Source of the DNA: Perkinsus olseni
Taxonomy: Eukaryota > Perkinsozoa > Perkinsida > Perkinsidae
DNA: 54,293 nt
Direction: 5' to 3'
NCBI GenBank assembly: GCA_013115135.1
Contig: JABANP010000364.1
Location: forward strand, 1-54,293
Part shown: positions 21,930-33,692 of the stretch, one piece after another
Position numbering within the stretch: the stretch's first letter is position 1
How the letters are laid out: each line of letters starts with the position of its first letter
The notes under the pieces: model-generated
What the model saw: the letters and a program-made list of their open reading frames with translations, nothing else
What the model was told of the DNA's origin: nothing
The model's database searches: none
Program-made: the position numbers and the translations under genes

Positions 21930-23513
21930 TCATGATCGTCGAAGGCTGCCATCATGCATTTTTCCATTGTGGGACATGCGGATCTCCCGAGCATGATCGT
22001 CAGTAAACGATGACGGCAACGGCGTCCGATAGCATGTTAAAGTCACGTCTCTCAGGGGCCGGATAGCTCCACAGGAAGCTCTGGCTGGGGGAATACGCTG
22101 CTGAAATTCTTCACTGTGCGTTGTGATATCCCTGTGGACCGAGGCATAGCGCTTGAGCCACTCTCGGATCCTCTCCGTTCTTCGAATACTCTCATCATCA
22201 ATCGACGAAAGGGGCTCGAATTCGTCGGGGTAAACGACTTGCTCGCTCACAAACCTTCGCTCCGCCGAAACGGGAACTGCCGGTACTGCAGGAGTTTCAG
22301 TTGTCGCAGAGATACTGTTATTGGTTTCTTCCGGCTGGGTATTGATTGTTTGGGACGGCTCGTCACTATTTTTTGCGAAGAAGTTCCCCCATAGCCGACG
22401 TAGCCAGGACTCCTCCCCAGGGGCGGACTCGGCCTTGGGGTCGCTTTCAACGAGCTCGGCAATCGGGGGATCCTGCCGTATTTCTTTTTCATTGTCACCG
22501 CTGTCAACGTTGACTTCCCAGAGGTTCTTCCAGAATGTATCAAAGTCCATCTCTTCTAGATCGACCTCGTCATCCAAGTCCGGAAGATCTTCATTCCCCT
22601 CGACCTCAGCTTCGTTCTCATCCTTCTCATTGCATCCGCTGTCGATTCCACCGGGACTATGACCACACCTTTCGCAACGTCTCCTACTGCGTTCAAAGCT
22701 TGAGTTGAACGAAGCGTCAGAATCGACAGAGGTTTGTTCGTGGAAGCTGTCCTCATCCTCGGACTCAGAATAGCCTCGAGAACGTCTTGACCTTCCATAC
22801 CGACCGCCACTCGCGAGGTCGGAGTCGTTGGAGCCGTTAAACGATGAACGATCGTCTTCGGATTCGCTCGGTGCTGAGTGCGCCGAGAGCTACTCAAAGT
22901 TCTCTCGGGTGAACTCACATGATTGTTCTCGTTTCACGCGTCTTTCTTTTCTCTTCTTTTTCGTTTTCGACTTTTCCTTCTTGCTGGACTTCTTCTCGTC
23001 CGAACCTGTGGTGAAATCAAGACCCCTACCGTCTGCAGGATGCCTTACCCTCATTTTGCCCGTCGTTTTGTTCGTCATCGTCACCGAACCACCCACTGAA
23101 CCACGGTTCATCCGCCTTTCCCTCTGAACACAACGTCATCATGCTTCCAGCGAAGCTACTCACTCTCACCCTCGGAGTCATTCGTGAAGTACCCGAGCCA
23201 ACCCTTGCTTGGAGAATCTGAAAATGTCTAGAGCTCATCGGATGACGAGAGTTCCTGTTCACCTTGTTCGCCTCGAAGGTTCAGGAGGGACGTCGTCGGG
23301 AGTAACTTCTTTATCGAGAAAAACTGAGAGGAAAGAACCTCTGTCGGGCTGAGCCGATGATGATGTCATAAGCGATGATGATGATGATGATGTATGGGTG
23401 GCACAAGTTTTGTAGACTTTGTCGCTAATACGAGCCGATCACAATTGGCCAAAACTGACCTTCGAAAGTCCTGTCTGTTCTTTGGAGTTTTTCTTCTTCC
23501 GTTTCTTCCCCAT
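21930..23513 (-). CDS. Hypothetical charged protein with repeated acidic tryptophan motifs
   Basis: No family is recognised. The start at 23513 gives MGKKRKKKNSKEQTGLSK, followed by a GTCAGT donor. Later minus-strand exons carry FLDKEVTPDDVPPEPSRRTR, DSPSKGWLGYFTNDSE, ADEPWFSGWFGDDDEQNDG and a lysine block (SSKKEKSKTKKKRKERRVK). The long last exon starts with many Ser/Glu/Asp residues and includes DEVDLEEMDFDTFWKNLWEV and ESWLRRLWGNFF. Acceptors and donors at these boundaries are canonical, although I did not verify every phase. The basic N-terminus and lysine block look like nuclear localisation signals. The repeated W-x3-W/F pairs next to acidic runs recall activation or docking segments. 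That role is inference. Confidence 0.55.
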
Positions 23514-23777
23514 AGTGAACAATAACAATAACAGTAACAATTGAATCCACGGGCAGACTCTTTCGACTGGTGAAAAATCTGACCAGCTCGGGAACATGAC
23601 GCACCCACTAGAATCAGCACCTTGTGTCAATCTCGAGTTGGGAAGGACACTGACTCAGTCTCTGCGGCTTGGCCGCCACTGGTATGGGCAACGCAACAGA
23701 GATGGAGCAGATAAGTTCACATGACATACGGCACATCGGTTTGAGTGAAAATTCGAAGACATTTGTGAATTCACGGG

Positions 23778-25019
23778 TTAGTCATCGTGGACGGCTCGCG
23801 TCGCCGCTCCGGTGCCCTTGTAAGGTCTCAGACAAGTGACGCACATCACAGGCTCGGACTTGGCCTCATCCATGCGAAGTTCGCGCAGGCTCGAGCTGAG
23901 CAAAGTTTGGTATCTACACAGATGATCACGATCGGCGAGTCGACAAGATCGATCGCAGAGCTGAAAAGAATCGGTTACGTTGGTATGTTGACTTTCAACT
24001 CCTCCCGTCCCTTCCTAGCTTCTGAAAGATGAGCTTTCTCTTTATCATCTACAGGGTTGGTCGAGTGCTTGTCGTTCGTCTCAACCTCCGTCACGTACCT
24101 GAACACACGCTCAGCCATATCGCACGGCTCATGATTCTGACTCGTCGAAAGCGTTTAGTCTCGTGACCATCTTAGGCCCACCAGCGCTCTCGATGAGAAC
24201 TTTTCGGTTCTGAGAAACGACTCGGGCGGCATGTGAGCATACGAGCATTTACCTGCTCTAGCAAAGCGTCTCTTTGCTTTCCTATTTTCGCTACACAAGC
24301 TGCGATATTGTCGCCCTTTTCGCCACGCGTACGGACGGTGTCACTGAGAAGCTTGTTCTGGTCTGCCACCATCTTGTTGAACTGTCTCAGAGTGACACTG
24401 AGAGGGATGCTCCTTCATAACTCTCAGATCGACCCGGTTAAATATTTCTTCACCAAACGCAACTGGTACGACCGACCCGCACAAGGGTGGTGCAAAAGCG
24501 ACGCTCCGGCGATTCGAGGGAGGCTCCCTCAGGGGCACATCTATAACTGTTCCGAAGTGAATCCGATCTCACCTCTGTTGTTAACGAGAAAGTGAGCTTA
24601 AATGAAACTTCTGAGGTCGAATGGATCCCGCTGGTAATCACTTTACACGGATTTACGCGCGAAGGCCACGAGAACCGAGCACATCGTCGAATGTCCAAGT
24701 CACACCGGTGTTGTTCTCACACCATCTACGAAGCCTTCTCAAACCGTTCCAAATGAAGCTGAATGATCAGCTCTCCCAAAGAGTGGTCGAAAAAAATACA
24801 ATTTTGCTTTACCCATCAAAAACCGTCACTCGAGTGATGATTGCTGAATGCTCATGATAGCATTAATGAGGAAGGGACTGACCTGTAATAGTTGGTACGC
24901 TCGAGGACTTCGGATAAACGTCGTTTTTGTTCTTCCATCTCGGACATTCGTTTCAGTTTGTCGCCCGGCATAGTTAAGAAAGAGCAGCGGGTGGAACTGG
25001 AGAGAAGAGATTCTCTTCT
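23778..25019 (-). CDS. Hypothetical coiled-coil protein, 5' end unresolved
   Basis: Several minus-strand exons show heptad-like, charged sequence with good splice sites. They are MPGDKLKRMSEMEEQKRRL (24978-24895), FIWNGLRRLRRWCENN (about 24770-24660), FNKMVADQNKLLSDTV through KQRDALLEQ (24388-24251) and MAERVFRYVTEVETND with a lysine-rich end (about 24120-23990). The last exon starts near 23961 (LCDRSCRLADRDHLC) and ends with MCVTCLRPYKGTG at a TAA, 23778-23780. The product resembles coiled-coil scaffold or axoneme-type proteins, but I cannot name a family. The pair of cysteines in MCVTC might bind metal. The upstream start is not found. It is convergent with ICMT at neither end. Confidence 0.5.
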
Positions 25020-25433
25020 CTGCCAGAGAAATAGAGAAATCGATATGGCTGAACCAACTGCCTTGTACTTGACTAATGCAGATTGCCTTGTATCGAGCTA
25101 AGCTGAACATGCGCCGTAAAACGGTCTCGAGCCTGCGGGAACGGCTCAGATTACTAGTCTGGCGATTTCCGTTTTGGCGAGGTGAACACTGACATCGGTA
25201 ATATTTCTCCACTGATCTGCACGCATACCCACGGAAATTTACGCGAGTGGTTGAAGTTCGAGCTGCTCTTCCGAAAGGATTTGGGGTTCGAACCCCGGCG
25301 AGCGTATTTTAAAAATATTATTTTTCCTTCGGCGCACGTACTACTACGGGGTAAAGGAATTTACTGAATCCTCACTACTACGCATGGTGTTCTTCACGAG
25401 CCAGAAAGTTGAAAATGCCGCGAATCACCCGTG

Positions 25434-27913
25434 ATGTCTTCGTTAAAGAGGATGTTTAACGAATCAATTCTGAACCCAATTCTACGTGCACAGATCAATT
25501 CCGGAATAGACTCTGAGTCTCAGAAGTACGTTACTCGTACAATTTACCACGTTGGCCGTGTAAAGAGACGCCAGAAAAACGAAATCGTTCTTTGAATAGG
25601 GACAACGCGTGAGTTTCACACTCCTCCTGCAGGATCTCGTATCGTTCTATGCCGAAATTAAAGAGGAAAGGCTCTAGACCTTTCCCTTAGTAGCAGTGCT
25701 ACTAGCATACTGGTTGGCCGTCCCAGTAGGGGCCGGTATAGCCTTCTTGGGGATCCAGCAAGAACAGCCGACCTCATACACAGTGAGCCGCTGATTCCGA
25801 GCTACTCATGAGTATTATTGTCGGTGTTTTTCAGATTGAATTAGTCGCTTTCCTGACGTTGGCTGTCTTCGGCCTTGTAGGCGTCGACCCTGACAACAAG
25901 AAGCCTATTGTTTTAGGGATTGCCTCAGCCACGCTTGGTAGTAGGGAGGATAACTTGGATAAATATTGAAGCAAGATCATTATTCGTTTTTTTGTTATTT
26001 AAAATCCTCGAAATTTGATTCGAGAATGCTGAAGACCTCAGCAAAGACAAACTGTCTCAGAGAACAGCACCGCTTCCTCGATCGTAACCGGCTTTAAGCG
26101 CGACCCTACGATGCTGTGTTCGCAGGTACCTTTTTCGGTACGGCCGTCACTTTTGCGACAATGGGAGTCAACATACCAATGCAGGCCTTCGTACTACGGG
26201 ATGGAGGATAGTGTGAAGAATTCCCGGACCGGCGAGTCGGTTTGGCTGCAGAAAAACGCCCAGAAGTCGCCGTTGCCGGGAAAGATCCGAATCTGAACGC
26301 TGGGTTTTCAGATATGTGCATTGGTGACCTTTCACTATGGAGAATTCGCATGCAATTGCTGTTTCCAAAATCGGGATAGCATAACGTAAGCAGGATACTT
26401 ATTGTGACGTCATTGAGTTAAGTCGCTCTAATATCTCTCGATGATTACTGGAGATGAAGAACTTGGTTTTTTCCTTGAAGGATTCACATCGTGAAGTATG
26501 CTTGAACAGACAGCGGATTATGGGTCGATTTGGAAGTCCTGGAAATTTCCCGCAGGCAATTCGCTCGGTTAGCAAGCAGGTTTTGTGATCTTGCCTTGAG
26601 CGTGCTCCCCCGAGACAAGATTCTAACCTCGTTTTCGATCGGTCATCTGACGATCGTCGTTTCTGTTTCGAGAGCCCGAGGGTCAGTGCGAACTGGTTTC
26701 AGATACAGTACATTCTTAGTGAATAACTCAGCAGCCTACACAATAGCCCTGGTCGCGGCATCTGCTGAGTACACTCTGGCAGGAGAAGATGGGTCGGAGT
26801 ATGTACGACTGCTCGGCGTGGCGGTGACCATAGGAGGACAATTACTGCGATGGGCGGCATTTATCAGGTAGTAGGAAGGGCACCGGGCCCGATGCGCGAG
26901 AAGATTTCGGGGGATCATGTTCGGCGAGTTGTCCGCGGATTAGCTGGAGCTGTATGGAAAGAAGAATTTTATCAACTAGTGAAGCAAGACAACATGAACC
27001 TTAGAAAAATCTACTGAGGCATTTAACGTCCCGGAACGTTTGGTTCTCGTCGAACGACGAAGGCTTACGCTCTCGTCACTGTTTGTTCTCCATCTGAGAT
27101 CCAGCGTTGTAGCGATGAGACGTAGCCTTAGTATTGCCTTCCACCTAGAAGTCAGTTATCTCACATTGCTTTCTTAGTGCGGGGGCCAATTTTACGCATC
27201 GAATTCGTCTGCAGAAGGAAGGAGATCAGCAGCTCATCACGACGGGAGCGTAGTGAAGGAAGCTGTATCGCTTCAGCCGTGACGATTTATCCTGTAGGTA
27301 TCGGTTGTGTCGTCATCCAGGGTACAGCGGATGGTTTTGGTGGGCAGTAGGGACGCAATTGTTGTTGTAATAGTGGGTTCTCGTATTTACTCAAGTTGCT
27401 GATGTTATCTGAGATTACACCGAGCGTCTTTATAGTTGTCGACTTTCTGTTGAAATTGATCGTCGGTAGTCGTTGAAAGTGGCCGATTCGTTTCATTCTA
27501 CGACTGCCGTATTTTTCCATGAGTTTTCTCGTGCGTATTCATCGGTGAAATCTTCGGCTCACTTTCGTCCGGCCCACCAAGATTGACCTCAGAACCGATC
27601 CTAGCCCCGCAGACCGCTCGGCCAACTCAGGCGAGAGTATTGTTTTATTAGCGCTAGTAGTCGTGTCGAAATTCCGATGGATGGCCTTCTGTCGGCATGT
27701 GCACTTGGAGCTGTCTGGAGTGCCGGCCAAAGCGCGAACAGCAAGATTTCCTAGTGTGGACCCTTATGGTAGTCATAGTGTTATCACCCTCGTTCTTAGG
27801 TGTAATCGTCTCTGTCTCGTTCTTTATACAGCATGCGCCTGGTGGTTCTTTTATGAGCGCCTCCGCTTTGAAGAGAGGACGCTGGAGTACTTCTATAAGT
27901 GGGATTATGTTAG
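25434..27913 (+). CDS. ICMT: Protein-S-isoprenylcysteine O-methyltransferase
   Basis: ICMT (yeast Ste14) methylates the C-terminal prenylated cysteine of Ras/Rab-like proteins in the ER membrane. Supported exons are about 25691-25782, 25835-25937, 26126-26190, 26312-26385, 26703-26867, 27178-27249, 27298-27366 and 27800-27913; from 25835 on, all phases agree. Landmarks are ICALVTFHYGEF, YSTFLVNNSAAYTIAL, FISAGANFTH, the catalytic-site motif YRLCRHPGYSGWFWW with GTQLLLCNRLC, and the C-terminal WWFFYERLRFEERTLEYFY. The proposed first exon 25434-25559 (MSSLKRMFNE...) is weak because its phase does not match the next exon. The final few codons after 27913 were not found. Several hydrophobic spans are present, as expected. 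Confidence 0.9.
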
Positions 27914-28048
27914 GTAATACAGAGGGAATCCACTTTATAAGGACAGAAAGAACCGGTAGAATGGCGTTCGTGAGGACTAAGTTCATTCGACGCAAAGGTT
28001 TGATAAGTGGACGTGAGGGCTCTGGGAGACCACTCTCACCATGGTGCA

Positions 28049-28069
28049 TGGCACACGCAGCGTGTGCCA
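28049..28069. repeat. Perfect 10+1+10 palindrome in a palindrome cluster
   Basis: TGGCACACGC, A, GCGTGTGCCA. Close by are CACCATGGTG (28038-28047) and GCTTCATGCACGAAGC (28075-28090). Three inverted repeats therefore fall within about 55 bases, 3' of the ICMT exons. Confidence 0.93.
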
Positions 28070-28326
28070 CGCTTGCTTCATGCACGAAGCATACTGATGG
28101 TGACACTAGCCTCCGACGGAATCCAACGGTCGCATACATAATTTCCCCACGCTGTCACTCGGTTTTGTATCTCTTTCCAACGGTGACAGGAGTACCAACT
28201 TACAGAAACTGAACCAAAACCTCTCACGAACACACGTAATGCAAGCAAGGGGAAGTACATGGCAAGCTTGGCAAGATTCGGTTAAATTGTTACCACCATC
28301 ATGCGCTCCTATATCAAATCGCAATA

Positions 28327-29538
28327 CTACTCGTTTTCACTCTCACTACTTTCGAAGCTGTCCAACCAGTGAATGAAGTCATCAGCATCTTCCTCAAGCC
28401 ACTGTTGGGCAGTTCGAGTCCGGGTGGTGTCCGCTAACGGGTCTTCAGTTTTCCGGACAGCTCCTGGTGCTGTTATGGAGGTTCCTATGGTGATGCCGGA
28501 GAGCCTTCGGGTCACTTCATCTCCAGCTTGGTCTGTGCCACTCGCTGGCCTGGGACCACTGCTACGCTTTCGGTGGGCGTGCAGCAATTTCCGTACTTGA
28601 TCGTCTAGAGGTGCGTAACGACTGGTAGGATTCTGAGGTCGATGCTGGTTTCAGAAGAATATTCAAGCGACCGACGACCAGGTAAAGCTGCAGCCTAGGC
28701 GTTTCACAGATGCCCGCGTCACTCAGCTTCAAATCCCGCAAGAAATGCCCATCAGCGAGCGCCGGTGAATCAGGAAATAATCGACTTTTTCCCGCCTTTC
28801 TTCGCGAACCAGAGGCACCTCTGGGACCAATCCCTGTTCGCCATACAACCAACCGAGTGACGTAGTGTCGAATTGTTCGGCAATCCGATCTGAAGGGAGC
28901 AGCCTCTCTTGTTGTCGACTGTCACTTCAGCGCTGCTGAGAGTAGCGTCCGATATCGGGCCGTCATTCACGTACACTCCCGGCGATGGTCGCTCGAAAGG
29001 CACTTCCAAGGCCTCGCGGGGATCGCTAGAAATCTTTTTCATGCGTAAAATAACATCTCCAACCTTCAGTGTTACATTACCGCGTTTGGAGATCCTCGGA
29101 AAAATAGTGTTCACGCCGAAGTCCATCCGCTGGCCGAATTCTGTCGTGAGGGTTCTCGCCCTTTATCAAAGTATATCTCGCTTTGCAATCTTTGTCGAAG
29201 AGTAGGTAACGCCTCGAGTTCCCTGGTGGGTCGTATGATTTCATCTCCATCTTGGTTGTTTCGAACGAGGACAAGAAGTGTTGTGCAGGCATGCCAGCGA
29301 GGAAAACCAGAGCGCACCGCTTCTCGCTGAAGAGCCTCATGGCGAGACCGTCGAAATATGGCACTTTGTCGACGCTCTGATAAAGTCCAGAGAGTACGGG
29401 TTCCGGGGCAGCTGCTCCGTGAGCACAGACTTCGATAAGGGGTTTGAAGGTGCTGAGCATGAAGAGCGTGTTTCCTGGCCTCATTCTGATATGGTGAACA
29501 CAAACTGAGTGGAAGGAACGCTGGAAGGACCGATCCAA
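28327..29538 (-). pseudogene. Unknown module family, member 2 (frame-interrupted)
   Basis: One family module is spread over four overlapping frames. They are 29538-29077 (leader MRPGNTLFMLSTFKPLIEV, then EPVLSGLYQSVDKVPYFDG and CALVFLAGMPAQHF), 29126-28770 (GNVTLKVGDVILRMKK, PSPGVYVNDGPISDA), 28852-28562 (LADGHFLRDLKL, LQLYLVVGRLNILLKPA) and 28587-28327 (tail ending DADDFIHWLDSFE). Relative to member 3 it lacks two bases just before the ENPHDRI/AKTLTTEF segment. The module and tail are clear, but no single frame encodes them, so it is probably decayed unless recoding or assembly error is involved. Function is unknown. Confidence 0.7.
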
Positions 29539-30451
29539 TCGTGACCGAGAAAGGTGCGTCCCAACCGTGGGGGAGGAGACGTGAGCAGCATAATAGCTCG
29601 GCTCTCTGGCTGTCAGACAGCCAGGTGACAGCTGCTGTCTCGGGCGAGCGAGAACAGCGCGAACGAATCTTCCGCTGTGTTGGCGTGCGGTGGACAGAGC
29701 AGCGACTGCAGACCAGGTAGCATTGCGGACAGAGCGCTTGAGTTGGCTACCAGCTTGCGAGAAACCAGCTGTTGGTATATCGAGGGAGCTGCGGCCAAGA
29801 GCACTCCGTCATTTTTCATATTATGAGTGGCAGCACAGAGGGCACCTTGGTGAACTCTGATGTACCCTGTGGAGATCTAGCCATCGATAGCAGAGAGATT
29901 AGCTAGGTCACGCGGGTGATGTATCATTCGGCAGTTGGACTGGCCCTCTAGCGGTATCCTTACCTTACCACCTATTGTGCCGGAGCATTTCGAAAACAAG
30001 GTTAAGACTCCTGAAGTAAAGTGGAGTCGGTGAAATCCACGTTCCAAAGACAAAACGATAAATTCTCGTCGAGAATCGTACCGCGATTACCGTAGGGCAC
30101 GGAAGCGCGTACCCGCGCGCCCATGAACTATATGAATACGACAACGAAGTATACGACAACGGATTATCGGCGTGCGTGCAGGGTAGGAACCACTTTACTC
30201 AAGGATGAGCCTGTGGAACAAGTATCAACAGCACATGTGGACACCGTTGTCTCTGCACACAACGAGAGGAGATGCATCACGATTATCCACTCCATCATAA
30301 TGACGGCGTCATTAGGCACTCAGTACTACAGTCATGGGTGAGCCGTGCTTGACTGAGCGCGTGAACTCTCCTTCGTCGAAGGACCTTCGACAAGTGGACA
30401 TACGACCCGGCCACTCCGTTCCTGCAGTAGCTCTCTAGTGGAGCGGAAATC
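29539..30451. repeat. Duplicated upstream flank of member 2
   Basis: Much of this interval is homologous to 32560-33690, upstream of member 3. Shared blocks include ATAGCTCGGCTCTCTGGCTG, ACCTTGGTGAACTCTGA, CTAGCCATCGAT and GGTGATGTATCATTC. Gene and flank were therefore duplicated together. The copies differ by palindrome-forming insertions at 29606-29624 and 30375-30391. No gene is seen. Confidence 0.8.
29606..29624. repeat. 9+1+9 palindrome inserted relative to its paralogous copy
   Basis: CTGGCTGTC, A, GACAGCCAG. The paralogous site near 32575 reads CTCTGGCTGTCTCGGGCGAG without the palindrome. Here about 25 bases are added before TCGGGCGAG, ending in a second CTGTC. Confidence 0.92.
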
Positions 30452-32465
30452 TTACTGCTTATCAGGGTCGAGGAAATCGAGCAGTCCTTGAGCTCCTATC
30501 GCTAGCTTCTCATCAAGGGAAAGGTCCTGAGACTCTTCACCAGCTCCGCTCGGAACTGCTACCGGCTCAGCTGACAGTAGATCGCTCCAAGTGATGTTAG
30601 GAGGAACGAAGAGAGCATCAAAGTCGGGATTGATTTCAACGTCCTGTTTCTCCGCCGAGGTAGGGGACCACTCAGGGATCTCGCCGCCGATAAATGAGGG
30701 TTGAGTCTCTAAAGTGGGCTCCTCGTCGTTCGGTCTCAAAGATCTGGCCTCGTTGGTTCCTGATGGCTTTCCCTCCGCTCCCGTAGAATCGACCTTCTGA
30801 AAGTATCCGAAACCGTCGAGATCGCTTCCCGATGCGCTCCCACTCGGATCAACAGCTGACACCGTAGTTTTGGGCCCGTGACTGATACTTGCGGCGAGGC
30901 TGTTTTCCTGTCGCTCGCTCGCAAGCGTACCATCCGCCGCGGGTTGCACTGAGATGCTCCGCGGTTTCTGGGGTTGAGTGCTTGGTTTTTCCGCCCATCC
31001 TTCCAAGGAGGCCAGCAAATCCGCAACAGGCTCTCCTCCACCTCTCCCATCTGGACTCATAAGGTGCGGAGCAGCATTGGCCGACTTCTGCGCTGCTCCG
31101 GTGCTCGAGTAACGGAGGAGAAACCACATGGAACTCGGGGCGATCCCCACTTTCCCAGCCCCTCGGGCCAATCAAGGCCGACTTCTCTCCGGACTCGTCG
31201 TTGAAGTTTGGCGGCTCGCTTTGCCGGAGGAGTTCAACCTGCCCACTCTCGCCACTTGCCCTCGGGGACTTCTCTACGCGTCGGCCGGGATAACGCACTC
31301 TTCATGACGGGTGAAGGCAAACGCGAATCGATATCGGGATAACTCACCGGGTATTCAGCAGCTCTGCTCGGATGCTTAGTCTGGGTCGGGTCCAGCAACG
31401 GGCCGTCTGTCTTTCGTGGCAGCTTCTGTCGCTGTTGCGGAGGGTCCTATGGTGATACCGGGGGCCTTTCTGGCCACTTTAACGTGTCGATCTTGGTCTC
31501 GAGGCTCGCTCGCAGGCTTGGGCTCACTGCTACGCTTCCGGCGGGTGTGCAGCATTCTCTATTTGATCGTCTAGAGTTGCGTAACGGCCGCTCGGAAGTC
31601 GCATTCGGTGCTGGTTTCAGAAGAATATGCAAGTGACCAAGGACCAAGTAAAGCTGCAACCTAGGTGTTTGGCAGATGCCCGCGTCGTTCGGTTCCAAAT
31701 CCCGCAAGATATGCCCATCTAGGGAGCGTCGGTGACTCACGAAATAATAGATTCCTCCGCGCCCTCCTTCTTGGGAACCAGAGGCATCTATGAGAGCAAC
31801 CCATGCTCGTCATATAACCAACCGAGTGACGTAGGGTCGAATTGTTCGGCAATCCGATCTGAAGGGAGCAGCCTCTCTTGTTGTCGACTGTCACTTCAGC
31901 GCTGCTGAGAGTAGCGTCCGATATCGGGCCGTCATTCACGTACACTCCCGGCGATGGTCGCTCGAAAGGCACTTCCAAGGCCTCGCGGGGATCGTTAGAA
32001 ATCTTTTCATGCGTAAAATAACATCTCCAACCTTCAGTGTTACATTACCACGTTTGGAGATCCTCGGCTGAGTAGTGGTCACGGCGAAGTCCATCCCTGG
32101 CCGAATTCTGTCGTGAGCGTTTTCGCCATCTTCAGTATATGTCTCGCTTTCAAATGCTTGTCGGAGAGGAAATATCGTTTCGGGTTCTCCGATAGGTTGT
32201 ATGATTTCATCTCCATCCTGGGCGTTTCGAACGAGGACCTGAATTGCTGTGCAGGCATGCCAGCGAGGAAAACCAGAGCACACCGCTCCTCGCCGAAGAG
32301 CCTCATGGCTAGACCTTCGAAATATGGCACTTTGTCGACGCTTTGATAAAGCCCAGAGAGTACGGGCTCGGGTGCAGCTGATCGATGAGCACAGACGTCA
32401 ATGATGAATTTGCAAGAGCCGAGAGTACTCCACCATGATAAGGGCGTGAAAATTCGTGACCTCAT
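30452..32465 (-). pseudogene. Unknown module family, member 3 (frame-interrupted module, mostly open tail)
   Basis: The leader MRSRIFTPLSWWSTLGSCKF is followed by one module in shifting frames: EPVLSGLYQSVDKVPYFEG and CALVFLAGMPAQQF (to about 32090), GNVTLKVGDVILRMK (to 31936), PSPGVYVNDGPISDATLSS (31978-31661) and LQLYLVLGHLHILLKPA (31740-31447). A long tail, open from 31171 to 30452, contains FDALFVPPNITWSDLLS and ends LLDFLDPDKQ. The tail is homologous to that of member 4. The frame change after TEFGQ occurs at the same homologous position as in member 5. Function is unknown; the leader suggests secretion. Confidence 0.7.
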
Positions 32466-33692
32466 TTTGATGTGACGAGTACAAACTGAGTGCGAGGAAC
32501 CGATCGAGTCAGGACCGATGAAGGCGTGCGCCCTGACCGTGGGAGAGGAGACGCAAGTAGCACGATAGCTCGGCTCTCTGGCTGTCTCGGGCGAGCGAAA
32601 ACAGCGTGAATGAATCTTCCGCTGTGTTGGCGTGCGCTGGACTGTCACAGTCCCACTGTGGAGACCGTCGACGATGGGGTACTGTAGAGTAGGTTCGCGC
32701 TACTGATTGTGTCATGGTGTTCATCCCACACCTTTGCGTATCATACAATTTCATCGTAGCCTAGTCGATTCTGGAGCATGGGAACAGTCTAACATCAGAC
32801 TGTTTGAGATCAGATCCTCGGATCTATCTTGCCCCCCTTCACCCCCGTTGCTTCTAGCTTCAATTGACTCGTTGCTAGCACTCCTATTAACGCCATCTCT
32901 AAATCGAGTATATTTTTGAGAACAAGGCTTTGGTTTGAGACTCAACTCAATCATTTTGCTGTTCATTAGTTGAAGAGGGGATTAGGCATCAGCTTATCAT
33001 CTGGGCCACTAGAACCACACCATGACAACTGTACTAGCATTCGAAACAGAACAGAGCAGCGGCCCAGGAGCATTCTGATCGCAGGTATGAAGCATTGCGG
33101 ACGGAGCGCACGAGCTGGTTACCAGCTTGTGATAAACCGGCAGCCAAGAGCAGTCCGCCCTTTTCTCATACTGTGAGAGAGTATCCGCATAAAAGGCAGT
33201 GCCGTTAAGGTACCTTGGTGAACTCTGACGTACTCTGAGGAGGTCTAGCCATCGATGCCAGAACGACTGGCCAGGTCAGTGACCTGAGGTCACGCAGGTG
33301 ATGTATCATTCCAGTACTGGTCCAGTCATGGAGCGAGTTCAGCACCGTATAGAGGAAATCGAGAAGCATGGGAACAGCGCTCGGAGATGTCCTCGTGGTT
33401 ATCCCCGGAAACTCGCGTTCCAACGACATAACGATTATCGTACGGCATTCTGAGGCGCGCGTGTAGACTAGGAACCACTTTACTCAAGAACATGCCTCTT
33501 GAACAAGTATCAACAGCACATGTGAACACTGCTACCTCTCCACGCACAGGAGGCCACAAAAGAAGGTGAATTACGAGAAGTAATCGTGTATCACCGTCGG
33601 CGACCAACTCCGCCATTGGACCCTCAGTTAGGGTTAAGCCATGCTCGACTGAGAAGTCGTGGACTTTTTCAACGAAGCGGACATACGACTCG
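32466..33692. repeat. Duplicated upstream flank of member 3
   Basis: Apart from the first bases, this interval corresponds to 29540-30430 upstream of member 2. It contains a palindrome-forming insertion at 33272-33286 (CAGGTCA, G, TGACCTG, then AGGTCA) where the other copy simply reads AGGTCACGC. No gene is supported. Confidence 0.75.

Noticed and set aside
25235..25312. tRNA-like sequence: GCGAGTGGTTGAAG followed by GGGGTTCGAACCCC
   Set aside because: The D-loop-like and T-arm-like segments look like a Ser/Leu tRNA, but no 5' acceptor strand complements the 3' GGCGAGC and no anticodon arm forms. At most it is a tRNA-derived fragment.
25691..26867. Sugar transporter (SWEET/PQ-loop) in the hydrophobic exons
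   Set aside because: The hydrophobic pattern first suggested this, but in-frame continuation to RHPGYSGWFWW and the Glu-Glu C-terminal motif identifies the gene as ICMT.
27654..28139. 161-codon minus-strand ORF
   Set aside because: It overlaps the last supported ICMT exon, which is verified by homology and phase, so it is a shadow frame.
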